Shown here: in pieces, positions 52,394-61,125 of the stretch
Numbering within the stretch: the stretch's first letter is position 1
How the letters are laid out: every line of letters begins with the position of its first letter
Origin: Betaproteobacteria bacterium
GTDB taxonomy: Bacteria; Pseudomonadota; Gammaproteobacteria; Burkholderiales; Ga0077523
Assembly (NCBI GenBank): GCA_025350245.1
Contig: JANXYG010000069.1
Location: 36,312 to 100,311 of the forward strand
Length of the DNA stretch: 64,000 bases
Direction of reading: 5' to 3'
Position numbers and translations under genes: made by a program
Notes under the pieces: model-generated
What the model was told of the DNA's origin: nothing
Database searches by the model: none
Seen by the model: only the letters and a program-made list of their open reading frames with translations

Positions 52394-53340
52394 TGGACGA
52401 CGTGGAGAACATGCAGTGGCCCGCATCCCATGAGCCCATCGTCGTCTCGGAAAGTGGCCGGTTCTTCGTGGAGACGATCGGTGGCGACGAGCACCGGTTC
52501 CGGATCGATGATGTCGTATTCGAAGGCCGCACCGCCGTGCAGGATGTCCTGCTGGTTCAGACGTCGCAGCATGGCCTGATGCTGGTCATCGATGGCGACC
52601 CGCAATCGGCGCAGGCCGACGAATTCATCTACCACGAAGCGCTGGTGCAACCGGCCATGCTATTGCACCCGAACCCCGGGCGGGTGCTGATTGTCGGCGG
52701 TGGCGAAGGCGCGACGCTGCGCGAGGTTCTGCGTCATCCGTGCGTCGAGACCGTCACCATGATCGACGTGGACCGGGAACTCATCGAACTGTCGCGTGCC
52801 CGTCTCGGCTCTTGGCACCAGGGTGCATTCGATGATCCGAGAACCGATCTGCGCATCGTCGACGCCCTGCGGTTTCTTCGTGATGATTCCGGCTGCTTTG
52901 ATGTCATCGTGGTCGATGTGTGTGACTACGTCGAAGGCACCGCCGCGGCCAACCTTTACAGCGCCGATTTCTTTGCCCATTTGCGAAAGGCGCTCACGTC
53001 GAATGGCATTCTCGCCATACAGGCCGGTGCGCTCGGTTCGGCGGAGCCGCATGGCACTCACGCACAACTGTGTCGTCTGGCCGGAGCGAGCTTCGGTCGC
53101 GCAACGACCTATTCCACCTACATCGGCTCGTTCCGGACCGAGTGGGGCTTCATGCTGTTCGGCGCCATACCCGACGATACCGGCGCCATTCCCGTGCAAG
53201 TGATCGATGATGCGATCGCCGCACGAGGGCTGACCTTGCGATTGCGCAGTTACGACGGCCGGACCCATCGGCGCATGTTCAACCTGCCGCGCCACATCCG
53301 TGATGGGCTGCAAGCGAATGATCAGGCCACCCTCGGATAG
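52393..53340 (+). CDS. speE: Polyamine aminopropyltransferase 1 (GGGEG type)
   Basis: VLIVGGGEGATLREVLRHPCVETVTMIDVDRELI, DVIVVDVCDYVEGTAAANLYS; overlaps the speD stop. Confidence 0.92.
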   Translation: MDDVENMQWPASHEPIVVSESGRFFVETIGGDEHRFRIDDVVFEGRTAVQDVLLVQTSQHGLMLVIDGDPQSAQADEFIYHEALVQPAMLLHPNPGRVLIVGGGEGATLREVLRHPCVETVTMIDVDRELIELSRARLGSWHQGAFDDPRTDLRIVDALRFLRDDSGCFDVIVVDVCDYVEGTAAANLYSADFFAHLRKALTSNGILAIQAGALGSAEPHGTHAQLCRLAGASFGRATTYSTYIGSFRTEWGFMLFGAIPDDTGAIPVQVIDDAIAARGLTLRLRSYDGRTHRRMFNLPRHIRDGLQANDQATLG

Positions 53341-53417
53341 TCGTTCGCGGACGCCATGGCGCGCGCCGACCGTCTGAGAATCGCTGCGATTTTCCGGTGC
53401 CGAGCGTTCACGCGATC

Positions 53418-54269
53418 ATGCGAATCGTCCTCCTGGCCGTGGCGCTCTCGCCGTTCGCGCCCGCGGCACAGGGTCAGATCAGCGACGACGACGAACCCGA
53501 CGACGATGGCACCGGCCTGCGATTGCGCGCCGGCGTGGTTAGCGACTACGTGACCCGCGGTCTGACCCAGACCTGGCATCGGCCGGCCGCGCAGGCGAGC
53601 CTCGACTACAGCCGCAAATCCGGTCTGTACGCGGGCACGTTCGTCTCCACGGTCAGCCGCGATTCCTATCCCGGCGGCGCGGTGGAAACCGATCTCTACG
53701 CCGGGTATGAACGCGAGTTGACCGACAACTGGAGCGTGGCCGGCGAAGGCGTGGCTTACCTCTACCCGGGTGCCAACTTTCGCAATGCTCGCTGCAATGT
53801 CTTCCCGGGGTGCCCGTCGCAACGGTTCGACACCACGCAACTGCGAGTACGCTCGGCGTGGGACTGGCTGAGCACCCGCTTCAGCTACACGCTCGGCGAC
53901 CATTTCGGCGACTCCGCGCGTACCGGCTTTTCCGGCAGCACCCGCGGGACCTGGTACTGGGAGTGGGGGGCGCGCAAGCCGATGCCATTCGCGCCATCGT
54001 GGTCCCTGGAGGGGCATCTCGGCTATACGCACTATGGCGTTCGCTTCGCCGACCCGGTCCTCGGTTCCACCAATCCCAGCTACTGGGACTGGCGGATCTC
54101 GGCCAGTCGTCCGCTGGCGGGCGCGTGGGCCGGTTGGCGCATAGGCATCGCCTATACCCAGGCGGGCAATCGCCGGTTCTACGACGGCGAACGCTCGCTG
54201 ACCGGGACCGCGACCACCGATCTCGGCCGGCCGACGCTGTTCGTCGGCATCCAGTACCAGTTCCGGTGA
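53418..54269 (+). CDS. TorF family putative porin
   Basis: Signal peptide; LRAGVVSDYVTRGLTQTWHRPAAQASLDYSRKSGLYAGTFVS; C-terminal IQYQFR. Confidence 0.8.
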   Translation: MRIVLLAVALSPFAPAAQGQISDDDEPDDDGTGLRLRAGVVSDYVTRGLTQTWHRPAAQASLDYSRKSGLYAGTFVSTVSRDSYPGGAVETDLYAGYERELTDNWSVAGEGVAYLYPGANFRNARCNVFPGCPSQRFDTTQLRVRSAWDWLSTRFSYTLGDHFGDSARTGFSGSTRGTWYWEWGARKPMPFAPSWSLEGHLGYTHYGVRFADPVLGSTNPSYWDWRISASRPLAGAWAGWRIGIAYTQAGNRRFYDGERSLTGTATTDLGRPTLFVGIQYQFR

Positions 54270-55315
54270 TGGCGGCCGGCAGCAGGTCGCGGCGGCAGTT
54301 CTGCCGGTTGTTCGGAACGGCACTCGCCATTCCGGCCTATGCACGACTCGGGATCGCGGCGGGCCCGGTACCGAATCGTCGCGACCGGCTCGTGGCGGCG
54401 CGAACCTGGATGATGCAACTCGACGATCTGGACGAGCCCGACGCCGTGGCGCGGCTGGAAGCCACCACCTATCCGCTGCTCGTCCTCGAAGCCGGTCTCG
54501 ATCTGCGCGACGATCCGTACGACCCGCGACCGATGCTGTCCCGCCTTCGCACGACGCCCGCCGGGGCCACCCGGCTGCTGCTGGCAAATGTCGATGTTGG
54601 CAACGCCGAGTCGTCCCGCACCTATTGGCGCACCGACTGGTCGGCACCCACGCGCCACGGCCCGGGGCGCCCGGATTTCCTACTCGGCGTCGACCCGGAC
54701 GGTTGGACCAGCCTGTATCCGGTGGCATTCTGGGACCCGCGCTGGAAAGCACTCTGGCTCGGCGAAGACGGGGCGATCGCCCGCCTTGCGCGCGCGGGTT
54801 TCGATGGCGTCTGCCTCGAAGGCATCGACGTGTATGACGACGATACGGTAGCCGCCGAAGCCGAACGCAGGCACATCGATCCGGACGACGAGATGATCCG
54901 GTTCGTCGAAGAAATCCGGGCCGCTGGCCGCCGGGTCACACCGGATTTCCTGATCGTGCCGTACAACGCCCACTACCTGCTAGATAGCGATCCGGTCCGC
55001 TACACGCGCGCGATCGACGCGCTGATCGCTGAAGACACCTGGTTCAACGGCCAGGCGGAAGCGGCATGGGAGGATCCGCGTGCCGGCGATCTGCATCAAC
55101 GCCACGACGGCGAAGAGTCGACCGAACGCCGGCTCGCGCAATACCGCAAGTTCATGGATCGCGGCGTGCCCGTGTTCTCCGTGGACTACTGCGTGTCGCG
55201 AACCAACGCCGCACTCGTGTACCGCGAGGCGCGCAAGGCCGGGCTGCGGCCACTCGTGACGCGAGTTGCGCTGTCCCGGCTCACCGACACGCCACCAGAA
55301 GCATTTCAGCAATGA
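54269..55315 (+). CDS. GH114 / TM1410-like putative glycoside hydrolase (endo-alpha-1,4-polygalactosaminidase family)
   Basis: Signal; TTYPLLVLEAGLD, GFDGVCLEGIDVYDD, FLIVPYNAHYLL, VPVFSVDYC. Confidence 0.78.
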   Translation: MAAGSRSRRQFCRLFGTALAIPAYARLGIAAGPVPNRRDRLVAARTWMMQLDDLDEPDAVARLEATTYPLLVLEAGLDLRDDPYDPRPMLSRLRTTPAGATRLLLANVDVGNAESSRTYWRTDWSAPTRHGPGRPDFLLGVDPDGWTSLYPVAFWDPRWKALWLGEDGAIARLARAGFDGVCLEGIDVYDDDTVAAEAERRHIDPDDEMIRFVEEIRAAGRRVTPDFLIVPYNAHYLLDSDPVRYTRAIDALIAEDTWFNGQAEAAWEDPRAGDLHQRHDGEESTERRLAQYRKFMDRGVPVFSVDYCVSRTNAALVYREARKAGLRPLVTRVALSRLTDTPPEAFQQ

Positions 55316-55372
55316 AAGCTGGCGCGAGACCATGCATCGCATTCGACCAACGTCCCGACGAGGCCAGCAACG

Positions 55373-56449
55373 ATGAGTGAAAGCGTTCCGTTTCCGGAAG
55401 TGGTTCGGCCCTATGCCTTGTCACCTCTGCCGCAGGATTGCTTCTACGTCGAACCCGAGGATCCGGCGGCGGCGGGCGACGGCGGGGTGTGCATCACGGA
55501 ATCCTCCGATCCATACGACACCTACCTGTATCGCGCGCGGCGAATCGTGCATCAGGGCCGCACGGCCTTTCAGAACGTGGTGATCGCGGATACCTACAAT
55601 TACGGCCCCGCCTTGTTTCTCGACGGCGCGATCCAGAGTTCCAGTGAGGACGAGGCCCTGTATCACGAGATGCTGGTGCAGCCGGCGATGCTGCTGCATC
55701 CGCAGCCCCGCGACGTGCTCATCATCGGCGGCGGTGAGGGCGCCACACTGCGGGAAGTGCTCGTGCACGCCACCGTACGGTCCGCGACCATGGTCGATAT
55801 CGATGGCGAACTGGTCGAACTGTGTCGCGAACATCTACCGCAATGGCATCGCGGCGCCTTCGACGATCCCCGTGTCAGGCTGGTGATCGACGATGGCCGG
55901 CAGTTTGTAGCGAAAGACGACGGGTTCTACGACGTGGTCGTGATCGACGTGGTGGACCTGCTGGACAACGGCCCTGCGCAAGCGCTCTATACGGTCGAGT
56001 TCTACCAGTTACTCCGGCAACGACTGCGGCCCGAAGGCATCGTAGTGGTACAGGGGCTGGAATTCTCGTTTCTCGACGACAAGCCCCATACCGCGGTGGT
56101 CCGCACCCTGCGCACCATGTTTCCGGAAGTGCACAGCTATCACGCGTTTATTCCGTCATTCCTGTCGGCTTGGGGGTTCATCATCGCGTCTGACTGGTTC
56201 GCGGCAACGGACCTCCAACCGGAGCACTTCGATCGGATCATCGAGTCCCGCCTCGGCGCCCAGTGGCTCGATCACCTCACCGGTGACACCCTGAAGAGCG
56301 CGTTCACGCACGACAAATGGACCCGGTTCCTGCTCTCGCAACTCGGACCGATCCTGCAGGACGGCGTGCCATTCGTTCCGCCGCCCGATATCGAGGAACT
56401 CGACGAAACCATGCTGCGGTTTCCGGTCGATCCGACCGCCCGCCTGTGA
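55373..56449 (+). CDS. Polyamine aminopropyltransferase 2 (GGGEG type)
   Basis: VLIIGGGEGATLREVLVHATVRSATMVDIDGEL, DVVVIDVVDLLDNGPAQALYTVEFY, FIPSFLSAWGFIIASD. Confidence 0.9.
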   Translation: MSESVPFPEVVRPYALSPLPQDCFYVEPEDPAAAGDGGVCITESSDPYDTYLYRARRIVHQGRTAFQNVVIADTYNYGPALFLDGAIQSSSEDEALYHEMLVQPAMLLHPQPRDVLIIGGGEGATLREVLVHATVRSATMVDIDGELVELCREHLPQWHRGAFDDPRVRLVIDDGRQFVAKDDGFYDVVVIDVVDLLDNGPAQALYTVEFYQLLRQRLRPEGIVVVQGLEFSFLDDKPHTAVVRTLRTMFPEVHSYHAFIPSFLSAWGFIIASDWFAATDLQPEHFDRIIESRLGAQWLDHLTGDTLKSAFTHDKWTRFLLSQLGPILQDGVPFVPPPDIEELDETMLRFPVDPTARL

Positions 56450-57285
56450 ACGCGGAAACCGATCTCTCACGACCGGTCGCACTGCGGGTGCGGTTTCCCG
56501 CAGCAAGCGGTTTACCATCGGGCTCGCGTTTCGACCGGCATGCACTCGCGCCGCCGATCATCGAGGAATTGGCGACCACCGCAGTCCTCGACGCGCCGGC
56601 GACCGCCGCCGCCGACAACGTCCTCGGCGTCCTCGACGTCATCGTTCTACCGTCCGGGCAGGCGGAACTCCTCCCGCTCCAGCGCACCGTGGAGGCATGG
56701 ATCGCGCAACCGTCGGCCGGCGAGCACGCATCGGCGCCGATCGACCTGGTGTTTCGCGGTGACCGGATCTGCTGGCGACCGGACCGCGCGATGGTCATCG
56801 TGGCCGGCACGCGCCGCGAGGAAGTCGTCGCCGGGCTGGTGGGCTTCGCCCGCAACGAACTGGAACTGCGGCGGCTGGAATCGGAAACGAGCGAAAAGCT
56901 CAACGCCGCGGCGGGCGACGTCGATCTCACCCATGCGGTCGTCCGGGCCTCGCTGTCGCGGCAGGCCCGCGTGAATGCCATCACCGTCTGGGCCGCGCAG
57001 GCGCGCATCCGCTTCACGCTGCTCGAGCCGACCGTTGCGAATGGTGCGGCAGCGTTACCGCCACCGTCGCTGCGACTCGCTCGGGAACTCGCAGTCCAGT
57101 CGGAAGTCATGGAGCGGCTTCGCGTACTCGATGATCAGCTCGAGGTGGTGGCGGACCTCTACGAGCTGGCGAATGATCGTCTCACCGAGTACTCGTATTT
57201 TTTGCGCGAATACCGTCTCGAACGATGGATTCTGCTCGCGCTCGTGGCCGAACTCGCTTTCTCTATCGTCGGGTTGTTCGTCTGA
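56446..57285 (+). CDS. Hypothetical protein with C-terminal TM helix (RMD1/DUF155-like architecture)
   Basis: LYELANDRLTEYSYFLREYRLERWILLALVAELAFSIVGLFV; GTG start overlaps the speE2 stop. Confidence 0.55.
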   Translation: MNAETDLSRPVALRVRFPAASGLPSGSRFDRHALAPPIIEELATTAVLDAPATAAADNVLGVLDVIVLPSGQAELLPLQRTVEAWIAQPSAGEHASAPIDLVFRGDRICWRPDRAMVIVAGTRREEVVAGLVGFARNELELRRLESETSEKLNAAAGDVDLTHAVVRASLSRQARVNAITVWAAQARIRFTLLEPTVANGAAALPPPSLRLARELAVQSEVMERLRVLDDQLEVVADLYELANDRLTEYSYFLREYRLERWILLALVAELAFSIVGLFV

Positions 57286-57343
57286 CGGGCACTGGAAGCC
57301 CATCGGAGACTGTAGGCATGCGCCGTGGCCGGTCAGAGGCCCA

Positions 57344-57751
57344 TCACAACAGCCGGCAGCAATCGGCCCGCAGCAGCGCCCGGCCAGCCTCGTCGACACC
57401 GGCATGGTCGAGATAGAGCGCCAGGATGCCGTGATCGGCGTGCCGCAGCACGTGAGTCGCGGAGGGTAGCTTGCCGCTGGCCACCGAGAACACCAGGGTG
57501 AACTGGTCGACGCTCGAATCCCTGCTGCGAATGACGACACGCTGCAGCAGCAGGCGCCCGGGGCCATGCTCACCCACCACCTCGAACGCTTCGCCGATGC
57601 GCTCTTGCCAGGCAACCACGCTACCGTTGTGAACCGAATCGCGCGCCATGCGGGCCGAGGCTCCTGGCGACGCCGTTGCGACCGCTGCCGACCACGCGTC
57701 ACCGGCCAGCAATGCACCACCGCTCGCCAGCAGAAATTCACGCTTGTTCAT
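57344..57751 (-). CDS. Exported small protein related to the product of 60014..60298 (DUF6916-like)
   Basis: MNKREFLLASGGALLAG signal; FTLVFSVASGKLPSATHVLRHADHGILALYLDHAG. Confidence 0.65.
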   Translation of the reverse strand: MNKREFLLASGGALLAGDAWSAAVATASPGASARMARDSVHNGSVVAWQERIGEAFEVVGEHGPGRLLLQRVVIRSRDSSVDQFTLVFSVASGKLPSATHVLRHADHGILALYLDHAGVDEAGRALLRADCCRLL

Positions 57752-58268
57752 CGCACACCTCCATCGTTCTTGTTGGTACGCGGCGCCAGGCCATGCGCTG
57801 GTGCAGCCCATCGGGTTCACCGACCGGCAGGAAACCGAGCCGGTCGTACAGGTGCCGGGCCCGGTTTCCCGACTCGACATGGATCGTGACGCCACGCCCG
57901 GTCGCATCGGCCTCGGTCATCAGGCCTTGCAAACAGCACTTGCCGATGCCGCGCCCGCGCCATTGCGCCAGCATCGCGATATCCAGGATGTGAATCGCGT
58001 CGGCCCGCCGATGCAGCCATAGCCTGCCCACGTCATGCAACACGTCGTCGACATTTGCCTGGATTACCGAATGATCGGCATCCGGCCAGTACGCGGCATA
58101 ATGGGTGGCCTGCGCCCGATACTGCATCTGCACGAAGGCTTCCCGGCCTGGCTGATCCCATGTCGTCAACGCGAGTTCGTCGGCTCGCGTGTCGGCATAG
58201 ACGCGCAGCAGGAATGTGTCGTCCGCCGCGGTGACCGGGCGCAATGCGAGGGCTATCGTCGAATCCAT
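57738..58268 (-). CDS. GNAT family N-acetyltransferase
   Basis: IHILDIAMLAQWRGRGIGKCCLQGLMTEA, NRARHLYDRLGFLPVGE. Confidence 0.9.
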   Translation of the reverse strand: MDSTIALALRPVTAADDTFLLRVYADTRADELALTTWDQPGREAFVQMQYRAQATHYAAYWPDADHSVIQANVDDVLHDVGRLWLHRRADAIHILDIAMLAQWRGRGIGKCCLQGLMTEADATGRGVTIHVESGNRARHLYDRLGFLPVGEPDGLHQRMAWRRVPTRTMEVCDEQA

Positions 58269-58304
58269 GATGCGGGGTTTCACACCAAGACGCGCATGCA
58301 GCGG

Positions 58305-58826
58305 TCACGGCCGCGGCGGAAAGGCGCCCTGCATTGCAATGCAGAAGTTCAGCACCAGGACCGGCTGCCGGTTCTGATGCGGTTGCGACTGTCCCGCAGG
58401 TGTCAGTGACGACGCAGCCATCGGGGTCAACGTACCCGGACTGCGGTAGGCGACAGCGCCGCTCGCCGTGGCGGCCAATGCAGCACCCGCCGGATTCTTG
58501 GCAGTGGCCGCAGCGGGCACAGCGCCCAGCGTATGCGAATGGGAAGGCAGTTGCGCGGCGCTCAAGGTCACCGCCGCCGCGCCGCCTTGCTCGCCGAGGT
58601 TGCGGTTGGTGAGGCCCGGCCCCTGGCCGGTGCCGATGGCAAGGTTGCCGGCAAGATTGGGCAGCGCAAACGTGCTCCTGCCATTGCCCCCGAAGTTGGT
58701 GCCCAGCAGTGAAAACAACGCCGTGTTCTGCTGGATCGGCAGGACCTGGCCATCGCAGGTTGCCCACCCCCTGGGTGCGAAGGTGAACCCGAAGATACGA
58801 ATCTCGGCGATAAATGCTTCTGCCAT
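58305..58826 (-). CDS. Phage tail collar domain protein (microcystin-dependent-protein family) 1
   Basis: APRGWATCDGQVLPIQQNTALFSLLGTNFGGNGRSTFALPNLAG; LPSHSHTL. Confidence 0.92.
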   Translation of the reverse strand: MAEAFIAEIRIFGFTFAPRGWATCDGQVLPIQQNTALFSLLGTNFGGNGRSTFALPNLAGNLAIGTGQGPGLTNRNLGEQGGAAAVTLSAAQLPSHSHTLGAVPAAATAKNPAGAALAATASGAVAYRSPGTLTPMAASSLTPAGQSQPHQNRQPVLVLNFCIAMQGAFPPRP

Positions 58827-58836
58827 GGTGTGCTCC

Positions 58837-59355
58837 TCAGCCTCGAGGCGGAAAGACCCCGAACAAGGCGATGATGTAGTTGAGTGCGGAAAACGGCGCC
58901 ATGTTCTCGTGCGGCTGACCGCCGCCGACCGCGGAGACGGCCTGCGCCGCCATGGCCTGGGTCGGTGCGCCCGTGCCATAGACATTGATCACTGTTGCTG
59001 CCAGCACGCCTCCACCAGGCCCCGCGGCCGCAGTCGCGGGGGCGGATGTGGCAACCAGCGAATGCGTGTGGGGCGGCAAGGTGTTCGGTGTCACCGTCAC
59101 CGTCTCGGCCCCGCCGCTTTCGGCCATGGTGCGGGGAGAAAGACCCGGGCCGGCGCCCTGGTGAATCGGCACCCTGCCGCGCAGATCGGGCAGGGCGAAC
59201 GTCGTCTGGCCGTCGCCGCCGTAGGTGGTGCCGATGATCTGGAACAAGACGTCGAACTCCCCTATCGGCATCAACTGCCCTTCGCAAAGTGCCCAGCCCG
59301 CCGGGGCGAAATTGCCGGCGAAGAGTCGGATTTCTCCGTAGTACGGTTGTCCCAC
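58837..59355 (-). CDS. Phage tail collar domain protein 2
   Basis: APAGWALCEGQLMPIGEFDVLFQIIGTTYGGDGQTTFALPDLRGRVPIHQG; LPPHTHSL. Confidence 0.92.
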   Translation of the reverse strand: MGQPYYGEIRLFAGNFAPAGWALCEGQLMPIGEFDVLFQIIGTTYGGDGQTTFALPDLRGRVPIHQGAGPGLSPRTMAESGGAETVTVTPNTLPPHTHSLVATSAPATAAAGPGGGVLAATVINVYGTGAPTQAMAAQAVSAVGGGQPHENMAPFSALNYIIALFGVFPPRG

Positions 59356-59433
59356 CTCAGACTCCTTTCGACTGTCGATTCAGCACTCGTCGTCGCTCCG
59401 GCTGCAGCGCACGAACGCGGGTCCGGCGTGGGC

Positions 59434-59949
59434 TCAGTTTCTCGACGGGAAAACTCCGGTGATCGCGATGACGTAGTTCAGGGTCATGAACGGTTGCATG
59501 TTCAGGTGCGCCTGACCGCTGCCGACGGTGCCTACGGACGCCGGATTCATGGCCACCGCGGAACCCCCTGCCGTGTTGGCGTAGAGCACCGGACCGCCGC
59601 GTGGTCGCGCCGCCGGCAGGGCGCCACCAGGCGCGCTGGAATTGGCAAAGTCGGCGCTGGCGTTCAGGGTGTGGCTGTGCGGCGGTATCTGCGCAACGGT
59701 CAGGGCAACGCGCTCGACGCCCAACGACTGCCCCAGGGTCAGATCGCCCGATTGGTGGACCGGCGCACGACCGCGCAGATCGGGCAGGGCGAACGTGACG
59801 CGTCCGTCACCGCCGTAGGTTGTGCCCAGCAACGAAAACAACGCCTGATTCTGGTTGATCGGCAGCAACTGCCCATCGCACTTCGCCCAGCCTTTTGGCG
59901 GGTAATCGAAGCCAGTGATGGTGAGCTGGCCGATGAAGGGTTCGGACAT
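59434..59949 (-). CDS. Phage tail collar domain protein 3
   Basis: PPKGWAKCDGQLLPINQNQALFSLLGTTYGGDGRVTFALPDLRGRAPVHQS; IPPHSHTL. Confidence 0.92.
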   Translation of the reverse strand: MSEPFIGQLTITGFDYPPKGWAKCDGQLLPINQNQALFSLLGTTYGGDGRVTFALPDLRGRAPVHQSGDLTLGQSLGVERVALTVAQIPPHSHTLNASADFANSSAPGGALPAARPRGGPVLYANTAGGSAVAMNPASVGTVGSGQAHLNMQPFMTLNYVIAITGVFPSRN

Positions 59950-60013
59950 CGCGGCGTCTCCGGTTCTGAATATCGCTCAGCGGTAGCGCCTGCCGGCTGC
60001 GGATGACGGCATG

Positions 60014-60298
60014 TCAACTGAAGATCGCCTGGTAGCGAACTGCGGTTGCATCCGCGCCGATGGGCACGAGAAAGATATCGAGTTCTGGCAGGCGGGCGTG
60101 CGCCAGCCGATAGGTGCGCTGTGGCAGGACCGGTGAAGCCGGCCCGGCGAAAATCAGCGAGAACGGCTGCCGGCCCTCGAACGTGGTATTGCCCAGGGGC
60201 GTGGCCTCGACCAGCTCGGTGGACAGGTCTGCAATGTCGTCGCCCAGCAACGCAAAGCGCTCGCCGCACAGGCCGGCGAAGTCGTCGAGCGTCAGCAT
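60014..60298 (-). CDS. Small conserved protein of tail-collar loci (DUF6916-like)
   Basis: MLTLDDFAGLCGERFALLGDD...QPFSLIFAGPASPVLPQRTYRLAHARLPELDIFLVPIG. Confidence 0.7.
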   Translation of the reverse strand: MLTLDDFAGLCGERFALLGDDIADLSTELVEATPLGNTTFEGRQPFSLIFAGPASPVLPQRTYRLAHARLPELDIFLVPIGADATAVRYQAIFS

Positions 60299-60993
60299 GG
60301 CGAGGACGTGGACCGGCGCCCTGGAAAATGTCCGCGCCGCGCGCCGAAGCCGACGGCCGAGAACCCCAGGAGCAGCATCGCCAAGGTTGACGGCTCTGGC
60401 ACCGCCCGCGTGAGCAGGTCGATGCGAAACTCGCCGAACGCGCCCGACGAACCGTTGCCCCGATCTGCGAAAACAAGCTCGTCGAGATTGAACACCACCG
60501 ACCGGGGTGTCGCCAGCGTGACGCCGACGCCGCCGGCTACACCACTGAAGCCGGACTCGCCGAATCCGTCGAACGCGAAGACGTTGAGGCCGACGATCTC
60601 GCGGCCGGTCACGAACAGGTTGTCGAACACGTAGCGGGCGTGGAAACCGCCAGCGCCCAGGTAGCCGGTGATGAGGGCGCCCGCGCCGGACACGTCGCCT
60701 GCGGCCACATGCAGTCGAATGGAATTGTCGACGAACTGGATCGACTCGTCCGGCAACAGGTACGACCCGCCAATGGTGGTTGAATCGCCGACCGCGATGC
60801 CGACCGCCGGGTCGACACTGTCGGTGACCGAGAATGGTGTCGGATCGCTGGCGAATCCGCCCGGTACGATCAGACTCACAGCCACCGGAGACTCCAGGGC
60901 CGCGTGGGCAGACCCGGACATCACCGCTACCAGCGCAATACCTGCTCCACAGATGCACCGCCGCATGAATCGTGACAATTTGTGTTGCTTCAT
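60292..60993 (-). CDS. PEP-CTERM sorting-domain protein
   Basis: Signal peptide; C-terminal VPEPSTLAMLLLGFSAVGFGARRG. Confidence 0.88.
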   Translation of the reverse strand: MKQHKLSRFMRRCICGAGIALVAVMSGSAHAALESPVAVSLIVPGGFASDPTPFSVTDSVDPAVGIAVGDSTTIGGSYLLPDESIQFVDNSIRLHVAAGDVSGAGALITGYLGAGGFHARYVFDNLFVTGREIVGLNVFAFDGFGESGFSGVAGGVGVTLATPRSVVFNLDELVFADRGNGSSGAFGEFRIDLLTRAVPEPSTLAMLLLGFSAVGFGARRGHFPGRRSTSSPC

Positions 60994-61072
60994 GCTGGCT
61001 CCGGCGCGCATCGCACAATTCGACAACCTCATCAAACCACGCGCGTGAAGCGAGGTCAATCTCCCAAATGCG

Positions 61073-61096
61073 TAAGATCGGATCGGTCTGATCTTA
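61073..61096. repeat. Inverted repeat TAAGATC-N10-GATCTTA
   Basis: taagatc ggatcggtct gatctta, upstream of the PEP-CTERM gene. Confidence 0.6.
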
Positions 61097-61125
61097 TGGC
61101 TCACCGATATTCGCGCGGTTTCGGG

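Noticed and set aside
57344-60298. Prophage call based on tail collar proteins
   Set aside because: No other phage structural, replication, integration or lysis genes nearby; collar domains also occur in non-phage operons
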